Positions 1-10,751 of a stretch of 64,000 nt of DNA are shown piece by piece. The notes beneath the pieces are model-generated. The model was not told the DNA's origin and searched no databases. It worked only from the letters and a program-made list of their open reading frames with translations. Every line of letters begins with the position of its first letter. Position 1 is the stretch's first letter. The position numbers were made by a program, and so were the translations under genes. Origin of the DNA: Pseudoruegeria sp. HB172150 (lineage in GTDB: Bacteria; Pseudomonadota; Alphaproteobacteria; Rhodobacterales; Rhodobacteraceae). The stretch spans positions 221,423 through 285,422 of the forward strand of contig NZ_JAATNG010000004.1 in the NCBI RefSeq assembly GCF_013184805.1. The letters are read 5' to 3'.

Positions 1-2326
<2,326 letters not shown>

Positions 2327-2410
2327 ATCCAGTAGAAGCCAGGCGCCCAGCCTTGGCGGATCAGAAAGCATACACTGTGAAGTGTACGTGACTTGGAACG
2401 TGTTCTTTTC

Positions 2411-2531
2411 TTGGTTTGGTGGTCATAGCACGAGCGAAACACGCGATCCCATCCCGAACTCGACCGTTAAGCGCCGTTGCGCCGATGGTACTGCGTCTTA
2501 AGACGTGGGAGAGTAGGTCACCGCCAAACCT
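2411..2531 (+). rRNA. rrf: 5S ribosomal RNA
   Basis: A 5S rRNA of about 118-121 nt. The terminal helix is formed by GGTTTGG (2413-2419) and CCAAACC (2524-2530). The internal conserved loops are present (CGATCCCATCCCGAACTCG near 2442-2460 and GGGAGAGTAGGTCACCGCC near 2507-2525). It follows 23S by about 85 bases, as expected within one rRNA operon. Confidence 0.96.
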
Positions 2532-2876
2532 AGTAAGGAACACGTGCCGTATCTCTCTGACGATGATCCTCCCAAAACTCGAAAATTTAAGTTGTCGCTC
2601 AGCATGCGCTGCAGCGGCATATTAGAATGTCATCGAGGCTGCAAATACTATCCGGCCAGCCTAAGGCTTTTCCATAGAAGCCTGCACAGCGTTCGTCCTT
2701 ACGCGGTAAGCGTAGGAGCCTTCTGAAACCGACGGCGACTATGGCGCCTGGCGAGCACAAAGTTCCTCGCCAGGCGATTGTAAGTACGGATTGGCCAGTT
2801 CGATGGCTATCTCTGCGAATTTGCCCCCGGATGGGCACAGACCCCGAATAGCCAACCATGCCAATACTGCGTTGTG
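2532..2876. other. intergenic stretch after 5S rRNA
   Basis: 345 bases with no supportable gene. The base composition looks less GC-rich than the surrounding chromosome. It contains one strong hairpin (2745-2776, listed separately). In related rRNA operons tRNA-fMet usually follows 5S closely; here this segment starts a 1.3 kb interruption. Confidence 0.6.
2745..2776 (+). terminator. strong hairpin, possible rRNA operon terminator
   Basis: Perfect 11-bp stem, CGCCTGGCGAG (2745-2755) with CTCGCCAGGCG (2766-2776), and a 10-base loop. The following bases (ATTGTAAG) form only a weak T-run, so a Rho-independent terminator is possible but not certain. It lies between the + strand rRNA genes and the 3' end of a - strand gene, so it could serve either direction. 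Confidence 0.4.
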
Positions 2877-3482
2877 TTATTCGCAGTCGTAGAGCGGTGC
2901 TACACCCAGCCCCCAACTGTTTGGGCCGACCGCGAGACCGTTGACTGTGCCCTTGTCCTCCACCGGAAAAACGAACGGGGCGTATTTGCCATCCTTACTT
3001 TCATTGAAGCGCTTGTAGTGCTTGTCATGTTTCCATCGGACTTCAACCATCAGTTCCCAGCTCTCTTCCCAGGGCACGTTGAAAACCGCTACACCATTTT
3101 TATGAGTCGGCACTGCTACGACGATCGGAATCCAACCTTGCGCAATGTCGATACCACGGTGCACTCGGGCAAGAAGGTTGCGGTCGGCGGTGCCATCGAA
3201 CAGGAGAAGCTGAACGTCATCGATTGCTGTTCCGTCGCCGTTAGCTAAGTAAAACTTCTTCGTGGCATGGTCTTTGCTACCGCCACGTTTCACGAAGTCG
3301 TCCCTTAACGACCAGTCTTCATATTTGCGTGTGTTTCCATACGTGCTTTTTCCATAGTTGTCGAATTCGCTGCCGACCTTACAGGTGGTCCTTGCCATTG
3401 CAGGGCTCGATATCGCGGTTGCGAGCGGCAGGATTGCCGCCAGAAACAGGTGTTTTTTGCCGAGAAGCATGTGGGTTTCCAT
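2877..3482 (-). CDS. secreted hypothetical protein, unknown function
   Basis: A 201-residue protein on the strand opposite the rRNA operon. The chosen ATG (3482) opens a clear signal peptide: a positively charged start (GKKH), a hydrophobic core (LFLAAILPLATAI) and an Ala-x-Ala cleavage region (SPAMA). An ATG four codons later is an equally plausible start, and an upstream in-frame start at 3533 would only add residues before the signal. The mature part is polar and rich in Lys, Asp and Trp, with two Cys (one soon after cleavage, one near the C-terminus) that could form a disulfide. I recognise no family. It sits inside the interval between 5S rRNA and tRNA-fMet, which suggests a late insertion. 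It is probably exported to the periplasm or beyond; nothing more can be said. Confidence 0.6.
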   Translation of the reverse strand: METHMLLGKKHLFLAAILPLATAISSPAMARTTCKVGSEFDNYGKSTYGNTRKYEDWSLRDDFVKRGGSKDHATKKFYLANGDGTAIDDVQLLLFDGTADRNLLARVHRGIDIAQGWIPIVVAVPTHKNGVAVFNVPWEESWELMVEVRWKHDKHYKRFNESKDGKYAPFVFPVEDKGTVNGLAVGPNSWGLGVAPLYDCE

Positions 3483-3863
3483 TCTTTGCTGACGTTCAAA
3501 CGCCAAGCAGACCACTCCTCCGGTAGAGGCCACAGTCCGCCGGTTACTACGGCGATATTGTCACAGCCGGTTGAGCCAAACATGGAGGACGGCTGGAGTA
3601 ACCTGGGAGTTTCTCTGCAGCGCGCGTGAGCCGCTGAATGTGCCGACAATCAATCTGCCAGATAGTCGAAACCATCGTGACAGAGCCGGTATTGTTTGAG
3701 GCGCATGCGCTGATAGACGTGCCGTCGCCAAACCGAACAGGGATGGCACAGGACAGGAATGACCCAAACAAATTCTCCATCGAGGAGGACAGCAAATTCC
3801 GATGAAAAACCCTAGACAGCCCTTGCGGTTCCCCACCCTTTTGAATAATACACCGAAACTTGG
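3483..3863. other. intergenic stretch before tRNA-fMet
   Basis: 381 bases between the start of the opposite-strand hypothetical and tRNA-fMet. Open frames here have no ribosome binding site and atypical composition, and one of them runs into the tRNA, so I call none. It should hold the promoter of the - strand hypothetical, but I see no convincing -35/-10 pair. Confidence 0.5.
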
Positions 3864-3940
<77 letters not shown>

Positions 3941-3943
3941 ACA

Positions 3944-3974
3944 AAAACAGCCGCCCTTAGGGGCGGCTGTTTTG
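3944..3974 (+). terminator. Rho-independent terminator after tRNA-fMet
   Basis: CAGCCGCCC (3948-3956), TTAG loop, GGGCGGCTG (3961-3969), then TTTTG, preceded by an A-run. This is a classic intrinsic terminator 8 bases after the tRNA. Confidence 0.93.
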
Positions 3975-4203
3975 TTCCGACTCCCCCCTGAACAAGACTA
4001 GGTTGCACAACTTTGATGGAGCTTCAGGGTTCCGATCGCTGCCCGGGTTTGACCGGCTCGGAGAGATCCTGAAGTCAACTCAGTCCTTCATGACGGTTCC
4101 GCCCTTGTTGCGCCCCATGACGGACTTGCCCTCTCATCTTGTTGCGATCTGTCCCCGGCCTGCTGCATAAAGAAGCGCGGAGCATTTCGAGGAGAGCGCT
4201 TTC

Positions 4204-5100
4204 ATGGATGCACAACAGGTATTTGACGGAATAGGCGGCGGAGAGGCGCTACCCGTCATACTGCTGGCAATCTTTATTATCATCTGCATCTGGCTTGGCG
4301 TCCGCATCGTGCCGCAGTCGGAAAAGCACGTGGTGGAACGGTTCGGGCGCCTGCGGGCCGTGCTGGGCCCCGGCATCAACTTCGTCATCCCGTTCCTTGA
4401 CAAGGTGGCGCACAAGGTCTCGATCCTTGAACGGCAACTGCCGACGGCGAGCCAGGATGCGATCACCGCGGACAACGTGCTGGTTCAGGTGGAAACTTCT
4501 GTTTTCTATCGCATTCTGGAGCCCGAAAAGACGGTCTATCGGATCCGGGATGTGGACGCCGCCATTGCGACAACCGTCGCGGGGATCGTGCGGGCCGAGA
4601 TCGGCAAGATGGAGCTGGACGAGGTGCAGTCGAACCGTGCAGCCCTGATCTCTACGATCAAGACGAGCGTCGAGGATGCGGTCGACAACTGGGGGATCGA
4701 AGTGACGCGGGCCGAGATCCTGGATGTCAATCTCGACCAGGCAACGCGGGACGCGATGCTGCAGCAGCTGAACGCGGAACGCGAACGGCGGGCGCAGGTG
4801 ACTCGTGCGGAAGGTGCGAAGCGCGCGGTGGAACTGAACGCGGATGCAGAGCTCTATGCCGCGCAGAAAGCGGCAGAGGCGCGAAGAATCCAAGCGGATG
4901 CAGAGGCTTACGCTACTTCGGTCGTGGCGACGGCGATTGCCGAGAACGGTATCGAAGCGGCACAATACCAGGTCGCGCTGAAGCAGGTCGAAGCTCTGTC
5001 GGCGCTTGGTCAGGGCTCAGGTCAGCAGACGGTTGTCGTCCCGGCGCAGGCGGTCGAAGCCTTCTCTGATGCGTTCCGGATGCTGAAAGGGCGCGTGTGA
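4204..5100 (+). CDS. qmcA: SPFH/band-7 membrane protein (QmcA/stomatin-like)
   Basis: A 298-residue band-7 protein. It has one N-terminal membrane segment (about residues 17-36, LPVILLAIFIIICIWLGV), then the SPFH core (VVERFGRLRAVLGPGINFVIPF, in part near 46-67), then an Ala/Glu/Arg-rich helical region (about 185-250) that should form the coiled coil used for oligomerisation. In the QmcA/paraslipin family such proteins form large rings in the inner membrane and help membrane protease or membrane organisation; the exact role is not settled. The start has AGGAGA upstream. The next gene (NfeD-like) overlaps its stop, and SPFH-NfeD pairing is a widely conserved partnership. Confidence 0.93.
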   Translation: MDAQQVFDGIGGGEALPVILLAIFIIICIWLGVRIVPQSEKHVVERFGRLRAVLGPGINFVIPFLDKVAHKVSILERQLPTASQDAITADNVLVQVETSVFYRILEPEKTVYRIRDVDAAIATTVAGIVRAEIGKMELDEVQSNRAALISTIKTSVEDAVDNWGIEVTRAEILDVNLDQATRDAMLQQLNAERERRAQVTRAEGAKRAVELNADAELYAAQKAAEARRIQADAEAYATSVVATAIAENGIEAAQYQVALKQVEALSALGQGSGQQTVVVPAQAVEAFSDAFRMLKGRV

Positions 5101-5384
5101 TGTGGGCGCTCTGGTGGGTCTGGATGGCGGCTGCGCTGATACTGGGGACACTTGAGGTTCTGGTGCCCGGCTTCATCTTTCTCGGCTTCGCCATCGGCGC
5201 AGCCGTGATCGGACTCATGCTGCTGGTCGGCGGCCCGCTGACGGTACTGATCGCCGGATCGGTGGCGTGGATGCTGGTGGTCTTTGCGGCGATCTCGGTT
5301 ATCGCCTGGATTCTGCTGCGCTGGCTTGTCGGCGTGCGCACTGGTCAGGTGAGGATCGTGGAGCGGGACATCAACGAGGATTAA
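5100..5384 (+). CDS. NfeD-like short membrane protein
   Basis: 94 residues with two or three hydrophobic segments (about 1-25, 27-50, 54-78) and a short charged tail. The length and layout fit the short NfeD-type membrane partner of SPFH proteins, here without the longer soluble OB-fold domain of full NfeD. The ATG at 5100 shares its A with the stop codon of the upstream qmcA (TGATG), which argues for translational coupling; a GTG one codon earlier is possible. It probably scaffolds or anchors the QmcA ring. Confidence 0.85.
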   Translation: MWALWWVWMAAALILGTLEVLVPGFIFLGFAIGAAVIGLMLLVGGPLTVLIAGSVAWMLVVFAAISVIAWILLRWLVGVRTGQVRIVERDINED

Positions 5385-5450
5385 GCGTTCCCGGCCGCTT
5401 GATCCGTAGTAATTGGTCAGTCGGTTGGATCGCCGGAAGCGGAGGCGCAG

Positions 5451-5891
5451 GTGACTGAACAGGCGTTCAGCGGAGCGAAAATCGCGATCCTATGTGGCGA
5501 CGAGGTTCTGTCGCTCCTGCGCGACGACCGTCCCGATATTCCGTTTCCGGGGCTCTGGGATCTGCCCGGCGGCGGGCGCGAGGGGGCGGAAACACCAGAG
5601 GAAACCGCCCTGCGCGAGCTGGAGGAAGAGACCGGCCTGTTGCTTGATCCGGCGCTGGTGGTCTGGCGCGAGGTGTTCGACAGCTGGGTTGCGCCGGGCC
5701 GGCCGCCGAACTGGTTCCTCGTGGCCGAAGTGCCGGAAGGCGTGCTGGACGAGCCCGTTCTTGGAGATGAGGGACAGGAGTTGCGCTGGTTCGAAATCAC
5801 CGAGTTCCTGGAACTGAATGGGGCCATCCCACACATGCAGACACGGCTGCGCGTCTATCTGGCCGAACGTCAGGGACTAGGGCCATGCTGA
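5451..5891 (+). CDS. Nudix hydrolase
   Basis: A 146-residue Nudix protein. The Nudix box is intact at about residues 41-63 (GGGREGAE, then ETALRELEEETGL), carrying the RELxEExGU metal-binding helix. The start is GTG with GGAGGCGCAG just upstream. Family members hydrolyse nucleoside diphosphates linked to another group (oxidised dNTPs, NADH, ADP-ribose and others); the substrate cannot be read from the sequence. The 3' end overlaps the following GST gene by 7 bases, so the two are probably cotranscribed. Confidence 0.9.
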   Translation: MTEQAFSGAKIAILCGDEVLSLLRDDRPDIPFPGLWDLPGGGREGAETPEETALRELEEETGLLLDPALVVWREVFDSWVAPGRPPNWFLVAEVPEGVLDEPVLGDEGQELRWFEITEFLELNGAIPHMQTRLRVYLAERQGLGPC

Positions 5892-6523
5892 CGATTTGGG
5901 GCAGAAAGACATCGTCGAACGTGCAGGCGTTGATGTGGGGCATCGGCGAGATGGGGCTTGCGCACGAGCGCCACGATGTCGGCGGCCGCTATGGCGGGAC
6001 GGAAACCGAGGCGTTTTGCGAGCTTAACCCCAATCGCACCGTGCCGGTGCTGCAGGACGGATCGAACGCGCCGCTCTGGGAGACCGGGGCGATCCTGCGC
6101 TATCTGGCGACGCGTTACGGTGGCGGGGCGTTCTGGCCGTCGGACCTGCTTGCCCGGACGGAGGTCGACCGGTGGGCCGAATGGGCGAAGATCAACGTCG
6201 CACAGGGGTTTACCGTGCCGGTCTTCTGGAAGGTTGTGCGGACGCCGGCCGCCGAGCAGAATCCCGTGGAAATTCAGCGCGGTAACGACGAACTGACGAA
6301 ATATCTGCAGATCGCGGAGTCACAGCTCGGCCAGCATGCTTTCCTGACCGGCGAAGAGCTGACGCTGGCCGATATCCAGTTCGGCCACGTGCTTTTCCGC
6401 TACTACGATATCGAGATCACGCGTCCGGACCTGCCGAACCTCGCGGCCTATTACCGGCAGCTGACCGAGCGGCCGGCCTATCGCGAACACGTCATGATTT
6501 CCTACGAGGAACTGCGCGCCTAG
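5885..6523 (+). CDS. glutathione S-transferase family protein
   Basis: 212 residues with the two-domain GST layout. The N-terminal thioredoxin-like half includes the NPNRTVPVL segment with the cis-Pro loop (about 45-53) and the ETGAIL glutathione-contact motif (about 65-70). The helical C-terminal half contains the folding motif TLADIQFGHVL (about 160-170). It is cytosolic and likely conjugates or reduces small electrophiles. It starts inside the Nudix gene and converges with cysQ, overlapping that gene's 3' end by 4 bases. Confidence 0.9.
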   Translation: MLTIWGRKTSSNVQALMWGIGEMGLAHERHDVGGRYGGTETEAFCELNPNRTVPVLQDGSNAPLWETGAILRYLATRYGGGAFWPSDLLARTEVDRWAEWAKINVAQGFTVPVFWKVVRTPAAEQNPVEIQRGNDELTKYLQIAESQLGQHAFLTGEELTLADIQFGHVLFRYYDIEITRPDLPNLAAYYRQLTERPAYREHVMISYEELRA

Positions 6524-7302
6524 CGTTGCGGCTGCAACCGGGCCAGCAGCGCAGCGTGAAGTGCTGGCGGTGCGACCAGGGCGCCGGGGTTCTGGGGGAC
6601 CGGGTGGTTGAAGCGAAGCGCGCCGCCATGCCGGTCGGTAACCGCAGCCCCTGCTTCCGCCGCGATCAGGGTTCCGGCAGCAATGTCCCAATCCCAGGTC
6701 GGACGCAGGGTGAGCATGGCATCGAACCGCCCTTCGGCGACAAGGCAGAGCCGGTAGGCGAGGGACGGGCGGAAATGCCGGGTGATCTGCGGCATGCCGC
6801 CGGGCCAGTGTGCCGGATCGAAAACAGGGCGCGACGCCAAGATCCTGGCGCCGTCGGGGTCGACGCTGTTGCCGGTGCGGATAGATTCGCCGTTCAGCCT
6901 GGCGCCTTTGCCTTTGGCGGCCGCGTAGAGCTTGTCGTGCTCGGGGAGATAGACGACGCCGGCCACCGGCGCGCCGCGCTGAACGACCGACAGCGACAGG
7001 GCCCAGGTCGGCTCTCCCTGCACGTAGGCGCGGGTGCCATCGATCGGGTCGACGATGAACAGCGTCTCGGCGGTCAGTCGTGTCGGGGTATCCTCGGTCT
7101 CTTCCGAGAGCCAGGCATAACCGGGTCGCGCCGCCAAAAGCGTTTCGCGCAGCGCGCGGTCGACGGCGATATCGCCCTCGGACACCGGGCCGGCATCGCC
7201 GCCCTTGTCGGTCACCTTCTGATCGCTGCGCCAGTATCTCAAGGCGATCTCGCCGGCGTCCCGCGCCGCGTGGATCAGCAGCTCGAGATCAGGCTCCGGC
7301 AA
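6520..7302 (-). CDS. cysQ: 3'(2'),5'-bisphosphate nucleotidase / inositol monophosphatase family (CysQ-like)
   Basis: 260 residues with both inositol-phosphatase signatures. The metal-binding DPIDGTRAYV lies at about residues 85-94, preceded by SEETEDT (near 66-72) with its catalytic Glu; the second signature is WDWDIAAGTLIAAEAG near 201-216. CysQ removes the 3' phosphate of PAP(S), a by-product of sulfate assimilation; related IMPases act on inositol phosphates, so CysQ is the likelier but not the only reading. The 5' end overlaps pmbA by 14 bases, so the two are probably one - strand transcript. Confidence 0.88.
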   Translation of the reverse strand: MPEPDLELLIHAARDAGEIALRYWRSDQKVTDKGGDAGPVSEGDIAVDRALRETLLAARPGYAWLSEETEDTPTRLTAETLFIVDPIDGTRAYVQGEPTWALSLSVVQRGAPVAGVVYLPEHDKLYAAAKGKGARLNGESIRTGNSVDPDGARILASRPVFDPAHWPGGMPQITRHFRPSLAYRLCLVAEGRFDAMLTLRPTWDWDIAAGTLIAAEAGAAVTDRHGGALRFNHPVPQNPGALVAPPALHAALLARLQPQR

Positions 7303-8635
7303 GTGTCAGGCCTTCGACGAGGAGCGAGGGAACCCGGTGCGAGGTGTGCGGACGTGCGTCGTTCGCGGGCGTGATCCGGCGCAGCATGTCGCGAAGGTTG
7401 CCCGCCAGCGTGCATTCGTTGACCGGATAGGTAATCTCGCCGTTCTCGACCCAGAAGCCGCTGGCGCCACGGGAATAATCGCCGGTCGTCGGGTTGATCG
7501 AGGACCCGATGAGCGATGTGACAAGCAGGCCTGTGCCCATCTCGCGCAACAGATCCTCGCGGGTCCGGGTGCCGGGTGTCAGGGTGACGTTGTGCGCACT
7601 GGGCGACGGCGGATGGCCGGTACCACGCGATGCGTTGCCGGTGGGTGCAAGGCCAAGCTTTCGAGCGGTGGAAAGGTCGAGGATCCAGCCCGACAGGACG
7701 CCATTCGCGACGATGTCGCGCTTGACGGTCGGCAGGCCCTCGGCATCGAAGGGGCGTGAGCCGGAGGCGCGCGGTCGCAGCGGGTTCTCGGTTAGCGACA
7801 GCGCGTCGGGAAGCACAGGCTCGCCCATCGCGTTCATCAGCCAGGAAGCGCCGCGCGCGACCGAGGCGCCGTTGATCGCGCCCAGAAGGTGCCCGATCAG
7901 GCCACTGGAGATACGCTCGTCATAGAGGACCGGATAGGCGCCGGTGGGCGGTTTCTTTGCACCCTTGCGGGCCGAGGCGCGTTCGCCGGCGATGCGGCCG
8001 ATGCTTTCCGCGTCCGGCAGATCGGCGGCGTGAAGGCGCATCTCATAATTGCCGTCACGCTCCATCCCGGTGCCTTCGCCAGTTATCGCCGTGCAGCCGA
8101 TGCCGCTGCTGCTGCGCCGGTAGCCGCCGGAAAAGCCGTTGGTCGCCGCGAGATGAATGGCACGGCGGGAAAACCCGGCGGAGGCGCCGTCGCTCTGGCT
8201 GATGCCCTCGACGGCGCGCGCCGCAGCTTCGGTGCGGCGCGCGAGATCTTCCAGAGTGGCCGGATCGGGTTCCGGCGCAGGATCGTCGAGTTCAAGCGCG
8301 GCAAGATCCCAGTGCGTGGCAAGCTGATCTGGATCGGCGAGCCCGGCATTCGGATCCTCGGGTGCCTCGCGCGCCATCGCAACGGCGCGTTCCGCCATCT
8401 GCTCGATGGTGGCGTCCGAGATGTCAGAGGCGGAAACGCAGGCCTGCCGCCTGCCGATCAGCACCCGCAGGCCGATATCGATCCCCTCGGACCGTTCCGC
8501 CTGTTCCAGCGCCCCGTTCCGCACGTCGATCGAAAGCGATGTTCCGTCTACCGCAAGCGCGTCCGCCGCCTCGGCGCCGGCTTTGCCGGCGGCGTTCAGA
8601 AGGCGTTCGGTCAGCATCTGCAGGCGGTCGGACAT
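7289..8635 (-). CDS. pmbA: PmbA/TldE family metalloprotease subunit
   Basis: 448 residues, full length for the TldD/PmbA family. It resembles the PmbA (TldE) member: it lacks the HExxxH zinc site found in TldD and has the family's Gly-rich C-terminal part (GLAPTGNASRGTG near 342-354; TGDYSRGASGFWVENG near 393-408). In the known complex TldD and TldE form a heterodimer that trims peptides such as microcin precursors, and TldE is the non-catalytic partner. No tldD lies in this window. It is upstream of and overlaps cysQ. Confidence 0.92.
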   Translation of the reverse strand: MSDRLQMLTERLLNAAGKAGAEAADALAVDGTSLSIDVRNGALEQAERSEGIDIGLRVLIGRRQACVSASDISDATIEQMAERAVAMAREAPEDPNAGLADPDQLATHWDLAALELDDPAPEPDPATLEDLARRTEAAARAVEGISQSDGASAGFSRRAIHLAATNGFSGGYRRSSSGIGCTAITGEGTGMERDGNYEMRLHAADLPDAESIGRIAGERASARKGAKKPPTGAYPVLYDERISSGLIGHLLGAINGASVARGASWLMNAMGEPVLPDALSLTENPLRPRASGSRPFDAEGLPTVKRDIVANGVLSGWILDLSTARKLGLAPTGNASRGTGHPPSPSAHNVTLTPGTRTREDLLREMGTGLLVTSLIGSSINPTTGDYSRGASGFWVENGEITYPVNECTLAGNLRDMLRRITPANDARPHTSHRVPSLLVEGLTLAGA

Positions 8636-8757
8636 GGGGACAGCTTTCCTTGTGACTGGCTGTCCTCACCTAGTCTGCCGGGCCGGGGGCTGCAAGCGTA
8701 GCGCCTGTTTCGGACGGGTGGAAACAGGCGGGAACTGAGTTTGATGTACGCGAAATG

Positions 8758-8786
8758 GGGGCAAACCGACGCTCTGCGAGCGTCGG
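8758..8786 (-). terminator. terminator after pyrF
   Basis: On the - strand CCGACGCT, five-base loop, AGCGTCGG (8766-8786), followed by TTTGCCCCCATTT. It lies 35 bases past the pyrF stop codon, in the right orientation to end that transcript. Confidence 0.6.
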
Positions 8787-8820
8787 CCAGACTATCAGAT
8801 ACTCTTGGCTTGGAAAGCGA

Positions 8821-9546
8821 TCAGCCGCGCAGTTCGGCGACGATGGCTGCGGCTGCGGCGCGCGGGTCGTCGGCGGTGTGGACCGGACGCCCGACAACGA
8901 TGTGATCGGCGCCCGTCGCGATGGCCGAGGCCGGGGTCGCGACGCGTTTTTGGTCGCCGACGGCGGCACCGGCGGGGCGGATGCCGGGTGTGACGATCAG
9001 GCGGCCCGCCGCTTCGGGCAGTGCACGGATGCCCGCGGCTTCATGCGCCGAAGAGATGACGCCATCCGCGCCGGCCGCGAAGGCGGCAAGGGCGCGCGAT
9101 TGCACGATCTCGGAGACATCGCCCTTGCGGATCTGTCCGGCGTCGAGGTCGCTGCGGTCATAGGAGGTCAGGATCGTGACGGCGAGGATCTTGAGGTCCT
9201 TGCCGGCGGCGCCTTCCTTGGCGGCGGCAACGACCGAGGGATCACCCTGCACGGTCAGGAAATCGAGATCGTATTGCGCCAGCCCGCGCACCGCGGCCTC
9301 TACCGTGGCCGAGATGTCGAACAGCTTCATGTCGAGGAAGACGCGTTTCCCAAGGTCGTGCTTCAGCTCGTTGGCCAGCGCCAGCCCGCCCCCTGTCAGC
9401 ATGCCGAGGCCGATCTTGTAGAAAGAGACTGCGTCGCCGAGGCGTTCGGCCATCTCCAGCCCTTCCAGCGCGTTCGGGACATCGAGAGCGACGATCAGGC
9501 GGTCGTCCGCCGCGGCCGGCTTCTCTGCGAGCAGGGTGCTTTGCAT
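8821..9546 (-). CDS. pyrF: orotidine 5'-phosphate decarboxylase
   Basis: 241 residues. PyrF converts OMP to UMP, the last step of de novo pyrimidine synthesis, in the cytosol. The catalytic motif LDMKLFDIS (Asp-x-Lys-x-x-Asp, about residues 62-70) and the C-terminal phosphate-binding region (VTPGIRP, VVGRPV) are present. The start is the ATG at 9546 with AAAGGAT seven bases upstream; longer in-frame openings upstream lack a ribosome site and family-like sequence. Confidence 0.96.
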   Translation of the reverse strand: MQSTLLAEKPAAADDRLIVALDVPNALEGLEMAERLGDAVSFYKIGLGMLTGGGLALANELKHDLGKRVFLDMKLFDISATVEAAVRGLAQYDLDFLTVQGDPSVVAAAKEGAAGKDLKILAVTILTSYDRSDLDAGQIRKGDVSEIVQSRALAAFAAGADGVISSAHEAAGIRALPEAAGRLIVTPGIRPAGAAVGDQKRVATPASAIATGADHIVVGRPVHTADDPRAAAAAIVAELRG

Positions 9547-9638
9547 GGCGCGATCCTTTCGGGGTTTCGGCCTTTTCCCCGTTTCACGCCGTTGCGTCAA
9601 GGAAAGCCTGCCCCGGGGGCCATGATTTTGTGGCGAAT

Positions 9639-9664
9639 GCCCTCCCCAGGGACAAGGGGAGGGC
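9639..9664 (-). terminator. hairpin after the two small minus-strand genes
   Basis: GCCCTCCCC (9639-9647) pairs with GGGGAGGGC (9656-9664), a 9-bp perfect stem 12 bases past the stop of the 80-residue gene. No clear T-run follows on the - strand, so it is a probable but weak terminator or a transcript-stabilising hairpin. Confidence 0.4.
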
Positions 9665-9675
9665 AATAACGCGCC

Positions 9676-9918
9676 TCAGGCGGCGAGCGTGGGCCTGTGG
9701 GCGCGCTTTTCGGCCAGCGACTGGGCCAGACGGATCGCGTCTTCCTTCAGGCGATCCTCCAGCGGGGTGCTGCCTTCCAGCGGTTGGCTGGTCCGCATCC
9801 GCATGGAACGGGGCGGCTGACCCGCCTGCGGCTTGACCAGCAGCGAGACGGCCGCTTCGACCCGACCGAAATCGGCGTTGTACCGCATGTCGGTGATCTG
9901 TGACTCAAGGATGCGCAT
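9676..9918 (-). CDS. small hypothetical protein (80 aa)
   Basis: 80 residues, basic, with no signal peptide or membrane segment. I do not recognise a named family. The upstream 69-residue gene overlaps its start by 14 bases, a layout of translational coupling that supports both being real. Codon use is high-GC like the neighbours. The pattern of alternating hydrophobics near the start (DFGRVEAAVSLLVKP, about 15-29) suggests a small beta-rich domain. Function unknown. Confidence 0.6.
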   Translation of the reverse strand: MRILESQITDMRYNADFGRVEAAVSLLVKPQAGQPPRSMRMRTSQPLEGSTPLEDRLKEDAIRLAQSLAEKRAHRPTLAA

Positions 9919-10114
9919 GGCGGAATGCCTTTGGCTGGGTCTGGGCCGAGGCGATCAGCGCGTCGGCGATGCGGCGGTGCGGCCAGCCGGGATGCCCGGG
10001 TGCTGAAACCGTGAGAACACGGGCCTCGCCGTCGCGGCGGAGGTGAACATGACCCTCGTAGCGCCGGCTGGCGGCATCGTAGATGACCCTGGAAACGCCT
10101 GCTGTCTGCTGCAT
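9905..10114 (-). CDS. small hypothetical protein (69 aa)
   Basis: 69 residues. The start codon is supported by AGGAGCAGG shortly upstream. The sequence suggests a small beta domain (SRVIYDAASRRYEGHVHL near 8-25) followed by an Ala-rich helix. No family recognised. It forms a two-gene unit with the overlapping 80-residue gene and is separated from aroQ, which runs the other way, by a shared upstream region (10115-10293). Confidence 0.6.
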   Translation of the reverse strand: MQQTAGVSRVIYDAASRRYEGHVHLRRDGEARVLTVSAPGHPGWPHRRIADALIASAQTQPKAFRHAHP

Positions 10115-10293
10115 GTGCCTGCTCCTATATGGCGGCCGTTGGACGGCCTGCTACTATATAGACGCGCAAACCTGTGGATAAGTTCAATTGGGTGGAAAGA
10201 TTTCGTGATGGCCCGGTGATCGCGGTGGCGCGATTGCGGTGGCAATGACGGCGCGGCATGCTACACCGGCGCGGGACGCATGGCGGGGACAGC

Positions 10294-10728
10294 ATGACGA
10301 AGACGATCTACATCCTGAACGGGCCGAACCTGAACCTGCTGGGCAAGCGGCAGCCGGAGATTTACGGCCACGAGACACTGGAAGATGTCGAGCGTATGGC
10401 GCGGGACGCTCTGGCCGGCGGGTTCGATTGCAGGATGATGCAGTCGAACTGGGAGGGGCAGATCGTGGACTGGATTCACGAGGCGCGGGAAGAAGCCTGC
10501 GGCATCGTGATCAACCCCGGTGCGCTGACCCATACCTCGGTCGCGGTGCTGGATGCGCTGAATGCCTTCGAGGGGCCGGTGATCGAGGTGCACATCTCGA
10601 ACGTCCACAAACGCGAGACCTTCCGGCATCATTCCTACGTCTCGCTGCGCGCGGACGGGGTGATCGCGGGGCTGGGGCTTGAAGGTTACGCGGCCGCGGT
10701 GCGGCGGGTCTGTTCGCTGGCCGGCTGA
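10294..10728 (+). CDS. aroQ: type II 3-dehydroquinate dehydratase
   Basis: 144 residues, the usual size of the dodecameric type II enzyme that dehydrates 3-dehydroquinate in the shikimate pathway. Diagnostic motifs are present: [16 protein letters not shown] near 8-23 (with the catalytic Tyr and Arg loop), NPGALTHTS near 76-84, and [11 protein letters not shown] near 101-111 (His catalytic region). The ATG at 10294 is preferred because GGGGACAGC precedes it and the family starts a few residues before GPNLNLLG; an in-frame ATG 12 codons earlier is unlikely. Confidence 0.96.
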   Translation: MTKTIYILNGPNLNLLGKRQPEIYGHETLEDVERMARDALAGGFDCRMMQSNWEGQIVDWIHEAREEACGIVINPGALTHTSVAVLDALNAFEGPVIEVHISNVHKRETFRHHSYVSLRADGVIAGLGLEGYAAAVRRVCSLAG

Positions 10729-10751
10729 GGCGCTTTCACGGGAGGAAGTCG

